64,000 nucleotides of DNA, taken from NCBI RefSeq assembly GCF_014192715.1, contig NZ_JACHYH010000001.1, positions 434,001 to 498,000 of the forward strand, in the 5' to 3' direction. Origin of the DNA: Luteibacter sp. Sphag1AF (GTDB taxonomy: Bacteria; Pseudomonadota; Gammaproteobacteria; Xanthomonadales; Rhodanobacteraceae). A program made the translations under genes and the position numbers. A model generated the notes under the pieces. It was not told where the DNA came from. It saw only the letters and a program-made list of their open reading frames with translations, and did no database searches. This document shows, one piece after another, positions 26,797 to 34,580 of this stretch. How positions within the stretch are numbered: the stretch's first letter is position 1; each line of letters starts with the position of its first letter.

Positions 26797-27834
26797 TTAC
26801 CGTCCCAGGTTGAACAGAATCCGTCGCCGCAACGTCACCGGCATGGGCTCGCCGTTGCGCATCGCAGGCTTGAACTCCCAACGCCCCACCGCATCCAGCG
26901 CCGCGCGATCAAACACGTGCTTGGGCTGCGAGTCCACCACCGTCACATTCGACACCGCACCCTGCGTGTCCACGGTCAGCTCGACGTCCACCCAGCCTTC
27001 CTGGTTGGAACGCATGGCTGCCGTCGGGTAGCGAGGGCGAATCTGCTTGGTAAGCACCGCGTCACTGATGGCATCGGAATCAGGCGCCGCCGCGGGGCGC
27101 GCTGCTACCGGCTTGGCAGCCGGTGCCGTCACCGCAGCCGATGCCTGCTGCTGTGCAGCCAGACGCGCCGCCTGCTCATGCGCTGCCTGCTGACGCTGGG
27201 TTTCTGCCAGCTGATCAGCGGCCTGCTGCCTGGCTGCCGCTGCGGCATTCTGCGCAACCAGTTGCTGCTGCTTCTGCTGGTCCACTGCTGCCTGCTGCTC
27301 ACGGTCCAGCGTCTTGCGCTGGGCATCGAGCTTCGAGCGAAGAATGGTCAGCGTGTAATTTTCCGGATCGGCCTTGGCCAGCAGGTCAATCTCGCGCTGA
27401 GCTTCAGGGAAGTCACGCTGGTTGATCGTCTGCTCCGCCGCGGTGGCGCCGAAGGGAAAGGTTTCACGCAGGGCATCCGCTGCCACCGGGTGACCTGGCT
27501 GCTTCTCCAGCACCTTCATGTAGAACTCGAAAGCGTTGTTGCCAGCCGGCGCGACGAGGCGCTGCTCGTTCATCGCCTTGCGGGCTTCGGCCAGAAGCTG
27601 GTCCACGCTGAGCGATTCCACGTTGGCGATGGGAGCCGCCGCTTTCTCCGAGCCTGCGGCCGGTGCCGATGCGCCGACGGGAGTAACCGCCTGCGTCGCA
27701 TCGCGATACGGCTTGACGATCAGGAACCAGGCAGCGACGGAGAGCGCCACAACGATGGCTAGCACCGCCAGAACAACGGGACTGACGGCCCCGCGCACGC
27801 TCGCGCGTGCCGGAATACGGGTTTGGGTTGGCAT
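26797..27834 (-). CDS. TonB-family protein
   Basis: 345 residues. One TM helix near the N-terminus (about 17-40) precedes a periplasmic region. An Ala/Gln-rich coiled-coil segment (about 160-230; the bases are strongly repetitive) leads to a TonB C-terminal domain (about 255-345). Its hallmarks are PRYPTAAMRSNQEGWVDVEL and GRWEFKPAMRNGEP. TonB-type proteins energise outer-membrane receptors with ExbB/ExbD; these partners and a receptor are not in the window. Length and the insert are unlike short classical TonB, so a different envelope role is possible. Confidence 0.85.
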   Translation of the reverse strand: MPTQTRIPARASVRGAVSPVVLAVLAIVVALSVAAWFLIVKPYRDATQAVTPVGASAPAAGSEKAAAPIANVESLSVDQLLAEARKAMNEQRLVAPAGNNAFEFYMKVLEKQPGHPVAADALRETFPFGATAAEQTINQRDFPEAQREIDLLAKADPENYTLTILRSKLDAQRKTLDREQQAAVDQQKQQQLVAQNAAAAARQQAADQLAETQRQQAAHEQAARLAAQQQASAAVTAPAAKPVAARPAAAPDSDAISDAVLTKQIRPRYPTAAMRSNQEGWVDVELTVDTQGAVSNVTVVDSQPKHVFDRAALDAVGRWEFKPAMRNGEPMPVTLRRRILFNLGR

Positions 27835-28101
27835 GATCGCTCGCTACAGAAGATTCTTCGATACGCGCGCCCCCTGATGGCTTGAAGCGGCAGACCCCCC
27901 GTCTTCCGCAGCGCGATGTCATGGAAAGGTAACTGCAATATGCCTACGGGTCCAGCGATGGGGACTAGGAGCTTTTCGGATCACCTGCCCCATAAACGAA
28001 GAACCCCGGCCGGGGCCGGGGTCAAGTCTTCGAGTGTCTCCCCGCGCTGGGCACCGCAGGGAGATAATTCGAAACGACAGCTTTTCTTATATGGGTGACG
28101 C
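27835..28101. other. Intergenic region between TonB-like and MetJ/H1 genes
   Basis: 267 nt. It contains the terminator-like hairpin at 28003-28022. No open frame with family-like sequence was found. Confidence 0.4.
27991..28022 (-). terminator. Probable terminator of the MetJ/H1 gene
   Basis: ACCCCGGCC and GGCCGGGGT form a 9-bp stem with a 2-nt loop about 80 nt after the stop. On the minus strand it is followed by TCTTCGTTTA, a weak T tract. Confidence 0.6.
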
Positions 28102-28743
28102 TTACTTCTTGACCTTGGCGGTCTTGGTAGCGCGAACAACCTTGGCGGCGGCGACCTTCTTGGTAGCAGCCTTGCGCGGAGCAGCCTTGCGGGCCGTGAC
28201 CTTGCGGGTGGCAGCCTTCTTGACGGCCTTCTTCACAGCCTTCTTGGCTGCAACCTTCTTCACGGGTGCCTTGCGGGCAACCTTCTTTACAGCAGCCTTC
28301 TTCGCGGCGGCCTTCTTGACCGGCGACTTGCGGGCTACGGTCTTCTTGGCAGTGGCTTTGCGGGCACCGGTACCGGCTGCCTTCTTGGCGACCGGCTTAC
28401 GGGTCGTTGCCTTCTTTGCGGCGACCTTCTTCGTGGCGGCCTTCTTCACCGCAGTCTTGCGGGTGGCCTTCTTGGCCGCGGCTTTCTTGACAGCAACTTT
28501 CTTAATTGTGGCCATAGTTCTTCTCAGCTCCTCATCAGTTGGCAGTGGTTGCCCAGTAAAAGCGTGGAGGAACGCTTCGACCAGCAGATCGCTGTTCGTA
28601 GCGTGCCTCAAATTGTTCACCTGGCGGCGAGTGCGTTCATCGGAAAGCAGACGCAACACGTGAAGCGGAATCGAGACAGTGATCTTGCGTACCGCTCCCG
28701 CTTTAGAACCGTGCTCGACATACGGCCTGATGAATTTTCCCAT
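28102..28743 (-). CDS. MetJ-like ribbon-helix-helix domain fused to a histone-H1-like Lys/Ala tail
   Basis: 213 residues. Residues 1-76 match the core of the methionine repressor MetJ very closely: PYVEHG, the DNA-contacting strand [27 protein letters not shown] and [14 protein letters not shown]. coli MetJ then has a last helix; here it is replaced at residue 77 by about 137 residues of almost pure Lys, Ala, Val, Thr and Arg (KKAAAKK-type repeats) like histone H1. An internal ATG (M77, base 28515) at the junction has GAGAAG 4 nt before it and could start a tail-only protein. GGTGAT lies 6 nt before the ATG at 28743; another ATG at 28749 is possible. DNA binding is inferred for both parts. 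Whether it still senses S-adenosylmethionine is unknown. Confidence 0.9.
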   Translation of the reverse strand: MGKFIRPYVEHGSKAGAVRKITVSIPLHVLRLLSDERTRRQVNNLRHATNSDLLVEAFLHAFTGQPLPTDEELRRTMATIKKVAVKKAAAKKATRKTAVKKAATKKVAAKKATTRKPVAKKAAGTGARKATAKKTVARKSPVKKAAAKKAAVKKVARKAPVKKVAAKKAVKKAVKKAATRKVTARKAAPRKAATKKVAAAKVVRATKTAKVKK

Positions 28744-28762
28744 TCCCATATCACCCGTTCCC

Positions 28763-28774
28763 CGTCAATTGACG
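28763..28774. promoter_or_regulatory. 12-bp palindrome over the predicted transcription start
   Basis: CGTCAATTGACG is a perfect palindrome that begins 4 nt after the -10 box of the MetJ/H1 gene on the minus strand. A repressor bound here would block initiation. It is not the known MetJ box (AGACGTCT). Confidence 0.5.
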
Positions 28775-28776
28775 CA

Positions 28777-28793
28777 AAAGCTATTCCTGAACA
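28777..28793. repeat. 17-nt imperfect direct repeat, copy 1
   Basis: AAAGCTATTCCTGAACA overlaps the -10 box and spacer of the MetJ/H1 promoter. The second copy (28968-28984) differs at one base. Confidence 0.6.
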
Positions 28794-28806
28794 TACCCGC
28801 TGTCAA
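28778..28806 (-). promoter_or_regulatory. Promoter of the MetJ/H1 gene
   Basis: A perfect -35 TTGACA (28801-28806), an optimal 17-nt spacer and -10 TAGCTT (28778-28783) on the minus strand make this the best sigma-70 promoter seen in the window. Confidence 0.8.
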
Positions 28807-28967
28807 TAAATTTTGGCCATGAAATGAAGGCCTTGCGGGCGGTTTAATGCGCGTCCTCATTACCTTCAAGGGCGCTGCCTGAGGTATCAACGACACCTCG
28901 ATAATCATTTGGATGTCTAAAGAATCAACAGCAACTCACCGCCACTGATGCAGCAAACACCTTAAAT

Positions 28968-28984
28968 AAAGCTATTTCTGAACA
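28968..28984. repeat. 17-nt imperfect direct repeat, copy 2
   Basis: AAAGCTATTTCTGAACA, 191 nt from copy 1 in the same orientation. No TTGACA stands at -35 distance from this copy. Confidence 0.6.
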
Positions 28985-29184
28985 CGCGGCGAAAAAGCCT
29001 GTTTGCCGCACATGCGTTTGCGCATCGCCGCCAACACGGGCGCGAAGGCACCCGCGAGGGGCGCGTTGCGGGCATGAACGGTAGTCGACTGGGGCGAAAA
29101 AAAATTTCTCCGAGCCACCCTTTCAGACCACCCCAAACGCCCCTGAAGGTCATCGAAGCGACAGATGCCGGTCGGCGCGTGGGC

Positions 29185-29217
29185 AAAAAAAGATGCCGGT
29201 CGCGAACGACCGGCATC
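29185..29217 (-). terminator. Rho-independent terminator of gcvH
   Basis: An 11-bp perfect stem (GATGCCGGTCG/CGACCGGCATC) with a 4-nt loop is followed on the minus strand by seven T. Confidence 0.95.
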
Positions 29218-29240
29218 GGGTGTTCGTACTTCAAAATGAA

Positions 29241-29639
29241 TCAGTGATCTTCGCTTTCGAGCAACTCGGCATATGCGTCGGCATCGAGAAGATCATCGAG
29301 CTCCACCTTGTCGCTCATTTCGATCTTGTAGATCCAGCCGGCGCCCCACGCATCTTCGTTGATGGTTTCCGGCTTGTCGTTCAGCATCTCGTTGATACCG
29401 ACGATCGTGCCGGAGACCGGTGCGTAGATATCGGACGCAGCCTTCACCGACTCAACCACCGCGATGCCAGCGCCAGCTTTAACGTCAGAGCCCATTTCCG
29501 GCAACTCAACGTAGACAAGATCGCCGAGCAGCTCTTGCGCGTGGTCGGAGATACCCACGGTGACGGTCTTGCCATCGTCTTCGATGCGGACCCACTCATG
29601 GGATTTCAGAAATTTCAGCTCGCCGGGAATCTCACTCAT
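29241..29639 (-). CDS. gcvH: Glycine cleavage system H protein
   Basis: 132 residues, normal for GcvH. This lipoyl protein carries the aminomethyl group between the P, T and L proteins of glycine cleavage. The lipoyl-lysine is K66 in ESVKAASD, and [10 protein letters not shown] and [19 protein letters not shown] are characteristic. The ATG at 29639 follows GGAG by 6-7 nt, which decides the start over an in-frame site at 29681. gcvT lies 1.7 kb away on the same strand, but another gene of opposite strand separates them, so they are not one operon. gcvP is not in the window. Confidence 0.97.
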   Translation of the reverse strand: MSEIPGELKFLKSHEWVRIEDDGKTVTVGISDHAQELLGDLVYVELPEMGSDVKAGAGIAVVESVKAASDIYAPVSGTIVGINEMLNDKPETINEDAWGAGWIYKIEMSDKVELDDLLDADAYAELLESEDH

Positions 29640-30007
29640 GGGGGTCTCCAGGGGTGTGGTGTTTTGTGTGGGTGAATCCAATTATGGCGCGTAGTGTACT
29701 GGAGCGGGCGAAGATCGAAAGTGCATGCGCCTTTGAGAGAGGCCACCTGCGTCAAAAGTGCCCTCGTGAGGGAGACGACAAGCCACCCTGGTCCATTGCC
29801 CTCCGCTCGGGCAGTCCCTCCCCGGGCACCGTTACCAGTGGACGACTACGTCAACGTCATCCGTGAAGCGGCAGGTCCGCAGACATCCCGGACAGATACC
29901 CACGGTCTGCGCGCATAACCTTACGACCGCCACTACAACCTACATCCGCAGTGGCGTCACAGCGCCTCCCCTTAAGTGCGCCCACCTCATCGGCCAAGGA
30001 ATGACCC
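29640..30007. other. 368-nt intergenic region upstream of gcvH and the Gly-rich exported protein
   Basis: It is the shared upstream region of two divergent genes. CATAAT on the minus strand (about 29680) may be a -10 box for gcvH, but no good -35 was found. Several short GC-rich inverted repeats lie at about 29755-29840. A glycine riboswitch was looked for and not convincingly found. No gene was seen. Confidence 0.4.
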
Positions 30008-31315
30008 ATGAACAAAACCCTCCGTCGCTCGCTTCTCGCAGCGGCACTTTCCCTCGTTCTCTCGCCCGCAGCGTTTGCAGCCGAGTCGACCCACCTGGAC
30101 AACTCGCCCGCCTCGGTGACCGGCCGCGAGATCGCCAAATCACTCGCCGTTCTTATGAAAGATCCGGACTTCCAGCAGGCCTTCCGCGAGCGCCTGGCCT
30201 CCGGTCCCGTGCAGCTGCACGAAGTGCTGTCGCTGTACGAAGAACGCCACGGCGGGTTCGGGAACGGCGAGATGGGAGCCGTCCATGGAGGTAACACTGC
30301 TGCCGGTACCGGCGGCTTACATGGCGGCAACAGTGCTGGCGGCTTTCAGGGGGGCAATGGCCCTGTCAGCACCGGCGGCATCCGCGGCGGTAATGCAATC
30401 GCCACCGAACTGCGCGCACTGGACAAGTTGATGCTTGAGCGCAAAGGACTGGCAGACGTGCTGCCGGGCGCCTTTGAAATTCGCCTGCACATTCCGGACG
30501 GCGTGAACGGCATACCGAGCATCGCCGGGCTGCCCGTTGCCGCCGCACCCCACGGCCACGTGGACGACCAGACGGAATACGCCGCCTACGATACCTACGG
30601 CAATGAGACATATCTCAACGCCAACGCCGACATCACCGCACCGCTCCTGATCGTGGACATCAACGGCAAGGAAACGGTGCGCGCGGGCATGGAGGTCATG
30701 ACCGACATCCTTCGTGCCAACGGCCTGTCCCATGCGGCCCCTGCGCGCCGCACGACGGCACGCGCTGCCAGCACCACTGACCCGCGCAACAGCGATCTCA
30801 CGATCCTGAGGAAGATCCGTCTCCAGAAGGATCACGAGCCCGCCTCGAAAGGCCCGGCTGAAATCTTCGCGCTGGTGTCGGGCATCAACAAGAACGTGGA
30901 CGGGGCGGAGGTCATGCCGGTCAACCTGCCGTGGCTGCAACACGACAAGACGGTGTACCAGCCGAACATGCCCATTGTGTACTGGTCCAACTTCGCGCTG
31001 GATGCCGTGAACATCCAGCTGATGGAGGACGACGGCAACCTCAACTTCAAGGACTTTGCCCAGGCGCTGGCCAAGTCGGTGACGGCGGGTCTGGTGCTCA
31101 ACCCGATCACGGCACCGTTCGCACCCATCGGCGCGATTGCCGACAAGATCATCGAATCGCTGCCCACCGGCCTGTTTGGCCCGACGACCGATTATGTCGA
31201 CACGTTCTATAACGTGCGGCGCTACAAGACCTACAACAACCTGCCCGGCTCGGTCGTCCTGAAGGAAACCGGTGGCCCCAACGGCGTGGCCACATTTGAT
31301 TACGAGGCCAACTGA
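30008..31315 (+). CDS. Exported protein with GGN repeats, DUF3103-like
   Basis: 435 residues. Signal peptide about 1-24 (ending AFAAES). Residues about 95-130 contain four copies of a Gly-Gly-Asn motif spaced by 7-15 residues (HGGN, HGGN, QGGN, RGGN) in a Gly-rich stretch. The rest is a mixed-fold domain without cofactor or protease motifs. The overall layout reminds me of DUF3103 proteins of xanthomonads and vibrios, but this is from memory and the family function is unknown. AAGGA lies 7 nt before the ATG at 30008. It is a single gene placed between gcvH and gcvT with a terminator behind it. Confidence 0.8.
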   Translation: MNKTLRRSLLAAALSLVLSPAAFAAESTHLDNSPASVTGREIAKSLAVLMKDPDFQQAFRERLASGPVQLHEVLSLYEERHGGFGNGEMGAVHGGNTAAGTGGLHGGNSAGGFQGGNGPVSTGGIRGGNAIATELRALDKLMLERKGLADVLPGAFEIRLHIPDGVNGIPSIAGLPVAAAPHGHVDDQTEYAAYDTYGNETYLNANADITAPLLIVDINGKETVRAGMEVMTDILRANGLSHAAPARRTTARAASTTDPRNSDLTILRKIRLQKDHEPASKGPAEIFALVSGINKNVDGAEVMPVNLPWLQHDKTVYQPNMPIVYWSNFALDAVNIQLMEDDGNLNFKDFAQALAKSVTAGLVLNPITAPFAPIGAIADKIIESLPTGLFGPTTDYVDTFYNVRRYKTYNNLPGSVVLKETGGPNGVATFDYEAN

Positions 31316-31324
31316 TACACAGGC

Positions 31325-31358
31325 CAAAAAAGGGGCCGTCGATGACGGCCCCTTCTCT
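31325..31358. terminator. Bidirectional terminator between the exported-protein gene and gcvT
   Basis: A 10-bp stem (AGGGGCCGTC/GACGGCCCCT) with a 3-nt loop is flanked by six A on the left (a T run for gcvT) and TTCTCT on the right. Confidence 0.9.
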
Positions 31359-31378
31359 AAAGGCGCAAACGTGCCAGA

Positions 31379-32488
31379 TCAGGCGTCGGCGATGCCGGGC
31401 TGGGGCTTGCCGTCACGCACGAACGGGAACTTCACGAGGCGCACCGGCACTTCGCGGCCACGGATATCCACGCGGACATCACCCGGCTCGCCCGCCGGGA
31501 TGCGCGCGAACGCGACCGCACGGTTGAGCGTGGGCGCAAACGTACCGGAAAGGATTTCGCCTTCACCCTGCGCAGTCAGCACCTTCTGGCCGTGACGCAG
31601 CACACCCTTCTCGTCCAGCACCAGGCCAACCATCACACGGGGAACGCCAGCGGCCTTCTGCGATTCCAGCGCGGCGCGGCCGATGAAGTCACGACCTTCG
31701 TCCAGCGAGACCGTCCAGGCCAGCGCGGCTTCCCACGGCGAGACCGTCTCGTCCATGTCCTGACCGTACAGATTCATGCCAGCTTCCAGACGAAGGGTGT
31801 CACGTGCGCCCAGACCTGCCGGTGCGACGCCTGCCGCGTGCAGGGCTTTCCACAGCTCAACAGCGCGGGACTCGGGCACGACGATTTCGAAACCGTCTTC
31901 ACCCGTGTAGCCGGTGCGGGCAATGAACAGCGGCATGCCATCCGGACCTTCGCCCTCAAGTGCCGCGAACTTGCCAAGCTTGCCTGCGAGCTCGCGGGTG
32001 TCTTCGGGCAGCAGGCCCAGCACCTTCTCGCGTGCATTCGGGCCCTGCACGGCGATCATGCTGAATTCCGGACGCTCGCGAACACTGACGCCAAAAGCGA
32101 CTGCCTGCTTTTCGATCCACGCCAGATCCTTCACGCGCGTGGCAGCGTTGACCACCAGCCGGAAGAAGTCTTCACGCAGGAAATAGATGATGAGGTCGTC
32201 GATGACGCCGCCTTCCTCGTTCAGCATGCACGTGTAAAGCGCCTTGCCCGACTTGGTCAGCTTGTCGACGTTGTTGGCCACCAGGTGGCGCAGGAAGTCG
32301 CGGGTACGCTCGCCCGTGAGGTCAACCACCGTCATGTGCGACACGTCAAACATGCCGGCGTCGTTGCGCACCGCGTGGTGTTCGTCGATCTGCGAACCGT
32401 AGCTGATGGGCATGTCCCAGCCGCCGAAGTCGACCATGCGCGCGCCAAGCTCGCGGTGGGTGGCGTTGAGAACAGTCTTGTCGGTCAT
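31379..32488 (-). CDS. gcvT: Aminomethyltransferase (glycine cleavage T protein)
   Basis: 369 residues, the usual length. It transfers the methylene group from the H protein's lipoyl arm to tetrahydrofolate, releasing ammonia. Features: [27 protein letters not shown] near the N-terminus, [22 protein letters not shown] and the C-terminal barrel with [21 protein letters not shown] lies before the ATG. It is transcribed separately from gcvH. Confidence 0.97.
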   Translation of the reverse strand: MTDKTVLNATHRELGARMVDFGGWDMPISYGSQIDEHHAVRNDAGMFDVSHMTVVDLTGERTRDFLRHLVANNVDKLTKSGKALYTCMLNEEGGVIDDLIIYFLREDFFRLVVNAATRVKDLAWIEKQAVAFGVSVRERPEFSMIAVQGPNAREKVLGLLPEDTRELAGKLGKFAALEGEGPDGMPLFIARTGYTGEDGFEIVVPESRAVELWKALHAAGVAPAGLGARDTLRLEAGMNLYGQDMDETVSPWEAALAWTVSLDEGRDFIGRAALESQKAAGVPRVMVGLVLDEKGVLRHGQKVLTAQGEGEILSGTFAPTLNRAVAFARIPAGEPGDVRVDIRGREVPVRLVKFPFVRDGKPQPGIADA

Positions 32489-32617
32489 GGCTTTACCTTG
32501 AAAGGGGGAGCGGGCAGCCTCGCATTATCGGACGCTCCTGCCGGCAATCCAAGCGCGCTCGCAGCAAAGGCCGTCCAGGCGTCCGTGATTGGCTTCGCCG
32601 CTGACTTAAAGTCCTGC

Positions 32618-32629
32618 TAGCCTTCTGGC
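32618..32629 (+). promoter_or_regulatory. Possible -10 box of the Mla operon with leaderless geometry
   Basis: TAGCCT (32618-32623) stands 6 nt before the ATG at 32630 and no ribosome-binding site lies between. The -35 region is weak. Confidence 0.3.
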
Positions 32630-33769
32630 ATGACCGAATCGCCACCAGGACGAGCCCAGGTAGTCCGCGACGCGCAAGCGTCCCGCCTGATGATCTCCGG
32701 CGACTGGACGCTGCCCCACTACGTCCAGTTGCAGCACCTCATGGCCACCGTCTCAAAGGATGTGGACACCAACACCGTCATCGACGCGAAAAACCTCGGC
32801 GCACTGGATACCTCAGGCGCCATGGTCATCGCCCAGTGGCTGGGCAGCGCTCGGGCACAGGAGCTGGCGCTGGACGTCTCGATCCCCGCACCCCGTCGCG
32901 CACTGCTGAAGACCGTGGCCGACGCGATGAACACTTACTGCCAGCCCCTCCCCCGGGAGCGACGCTCGACCGCCTCCATTCTTCTGGAGCGCATCGGTCA
33001 GGCCGTGGTGTCGTCATGGAAGCAGACGCTCAAGCTGCTCGGCTTCATCGGCATGGTGCTCCAGGCCATCGCCGCCACCATCTGGCGTCCGCGACGCTGG
33101 CGGGTTACCGCGCTGGTCTCCCACATTGAACAGACCGGGCTGGATGCTGTGCCCATCCTTTCGCTGCTCTCATTCATGGTGGGAGCCGTGGTGGCGTTTC
33201 TGGGCGCCACGGCACTGGCCACCTATGGCGCCAGCGTGTTTGTGGTCGATCTCATCGGCTTCGCGTTCCTGCGGGAGTTCGGTGTGCTTTTGACGGCCAT
33301 CCTTCTGGCCGGCCGGACGGCCAGCGCGTTCACGGCCCAGATCGGCTCCATGAAAGCCCGTGAGGAAATCGACGCCATTCGCACACTCGGCCTGGATCCC
33401 ATCGAATTGCTGGTGCTTCCCCGCGTACTGGCGCTTCTGATCGCCCTGCCCCTGCTTACCTTCATCGCCATGCTCACCGGCATCGTGGGTGGTGCCGTGG
33501 TCTGCCTGAGCGTGTTGAAGATGTCGCTGTCGATGTTCATCTCCATGTTCCGCGATGACATGTCGGTCACCCAGTTCCTCGTCGGCATGGCCAAGGCGCC
33601 CGTGTTCGCCTTTCTCATCGGTGTTATCGGTTGCATGGAAGGTTTCAAGGTAAGCGGCAGCGCCCAGTCGGTGGGCGAGCACACCACCTCCGCCGTCGTT
33701 CAGTCCATCTTCGTGGTGATCCTGATGGATGCAACGGCCGCCCTCTTCTATATGGAGATGGGCTGGTGA
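32630..33769 (+). CDS. mlaE: MlaE-type ABC permease with N-terminal STAS domain
   Basis: 379 residues. Residues about 1-110 form a STAS domain (strand-helix pattern with DTSGAMVIAQWL), which in E. coli is the separate protein MlaB. The rest (about 125-379) is the MlaE permease with about five TM helices and the motif EFGVLLTAILLAGRTASAFTAQIGSM. It forms the inner-membrane part of a retrograde phospholipid transporter that keeps the outer leaflet of the outer membrane free of phospholipid. It is the first gene of mlaE-mlaF-mlaD-lipoprotein, overlapping mlaF by 4 nt. There is no separate mlaB or mlaC in the operon. Confidence 0.94.
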   Translation: MTESPPGRAQVVRDAQASRLMISGDWTLPHYVQLQHLMATVSKDVDTNTVIDAKNLGALDTSGAMVIAQWLGSARAQELALDVSIPAPRRALLKTVADAMNTYCQPLPRERRSTASILLERIGQAVVSSWKQTLKLLGFIGMVLQAIAATIWRPRRWRVTALVSHIEQTGLDAVPILSLLSFMVGAVVAFLGATALATYGASVFVVDLIGFAFLREFGVLLTAILLAGRTASAFTAQIGSMKAREEIDAIRTLGLDPIELLVLPRVLALLIALPLLTFIAMLTGIVGGAVVCLSVLKMSLSMFISMFRDDMSVTQFLVGMAKAPVFAFLIGVIGCMEGFKVSGSAQSVGEHTTSAVVQSIFVVILMDATAALFYMEMGW

Positions 33770-34575
33770 ACGCCATCCACGCCACTGAAGCCGCCCGGCA
33801 GCCGGTGATCGAGGTGCGCGATCTGGTGAACCGCTTCGGCACGCAACTGGTTCACGACCACCTGAACCTGGACGTTTACCGCGGCGAAATCCTCGGCGTG
33901 GTGGGCGGCTCGGGCACCGGCAAATCGGTGCTGCTCAGAACCATCATCGGTCTGGTGCGGCCGGAATCAGGTTCCGTGCGTGTCTTCGGCGAAGATCTTC
34001 TCGCACTGCCAGCGGAACGACGCTCCATGGTCGAGCGTCGCTTTGGTGTGCTGTTTCAAAGTGGCGCGCTTTTTTCGTCGTTGACGGTTGCCGAGAACGT
34101 GGCGCTGCCACTGATCGAGCATGCGGGCCTTCCCCGTCCGGATGCAGAACGCCTGGCAGGCGTGAAGCTCGCGCTGGCAGGCCTGCCCATCGACGCGGCG
34201 GGCAAGTACCCCTCGCAGTTGTCCGGCGGCATGATCAAGCGCGCGGCGCTCGCGAGGTCGCTGGCGCTGGACCCGGAAATCCTGTTCCTGGACGAACCCA
34301 CGGCCGGACTCGATCCGATCAGCGCGGCAGCCTTCGACAGCCTGATCGTCACGCTGCAAAACGCGCTGGGGCTTACGGTGTTTCTCGTCACCCACGATCT
34401 GGACACCTTATATACAACGTGCGACCGCGTTGCCGTGCTTTCGCAGCACCGCGTACTGGCCGCCGCGCCCATCGACGAAGTGGCAGCCACGGACGATCCG
34501 TGGGTGCAGGCTTATTTTCACGGGCCGCGCGGTCGCGCCGCCCTGCAATCCGCCCACGCCGGACGGAAGGACTGA
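33766..34575 (+). CDS. mlaF: MlaF-type ABC transporter ATP-binding protein
   Basis: 269 residues. Walker A is GGSGTGKSV, the ABC signature LSGGMIKRAALARSL and Walker B ILFLDEPTAGLDP; the H-loop is LVTHDLD. The GTG at 33766 overlaps the mlaE stop by 4 nt (GTGA), and this start fits the family N-terminus (VIEVRDLVNRFG). It powers the MlaE permease. The upstream in-frame part to 33631 lies inside mlaE and is not used. Confidence 0.95.
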   Translation: MNAIHATEAARQPVIEVRDLVNRFGTQLVHDHLNLDVYRGEILGVVGGSGTGKSVLLRTIIGLVRPESGSVRVFGEDLLALPAERRSMVERRFGVLFQSGALFSSLTVAENVALPLIEHAGLPRPDAERLAGVKLALAGLPIDAAGKYPSQLSGGMIKRAALARSLALDPEILFLDEPTAGLDPISAAAFDSLIVTLQNALGLTVFLVTHDLDTLYTTCDRVAVLSQHRVLAAAPIDEVAATDDPWVQAYFHGPRGRAALQSAHAGRKD

Positions 34576-34580
34576 TCGTC

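Larger units (their letters stand above)
28744..29240. other. 497-nt region between MetJ/H1 and gcvH genes
   Basis: It holds the MetJ/H1 promoter and palindrome, a 17-nt imperfect direct repeat (28777-28793 and 28968-28984, one mismatch), a small hairpin ATGCG/CGCAT (29012-29025), an eight-A run near 29097, and the gcvH terminator. A 90-codon Arg-rich minus-strand frame (28962-29234) runs through the terminator and is not accepted as a gene. Confidence 0.5.

Noticed and set aside
27123-27425. Repetitive bases in the TonB-like gene as a possible CRISPR or tandem-repeat array
   Set aside because: The repetition is codon-level (Ala/Gln coiled coil) with no fixed repeat length or spacers.
28034-28663. 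209-codon plus-strand frame opposite the H1-like tail, rich in Ala, Phe, Leu and Val
   Set aside because: It is the complement of Lys/Ala codons, which read as Phe/Leu/Ala, so it looks like a membrane protein by composition only.
29163-29173. Second copy of GATGCCGGTCG near the gcvH terminator
   Set aside because: An 11-nt match to one arm of the terminator without a paired arm is probably incidental or a terminator remnant.
28962-29234. 90-codon Arg-rich minus-strand frame
   Set aside because: It starts inside gcvH's 3' region and runs through the gcvH terminator; no ribosome-binding site and no family-like sequence.
29700-29860. Possible glycine riboswitch on the minus strand before gcvH
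   Set aside because: A GGGGAGGGAC segment and a GGGCAA segment resemble parts of the glycine aptamer, but the conserved CCGAAGG core and the closing strand do not match. A covariance search with the Rfam glycine model (RF00504) giving a significant hit would reverse this.
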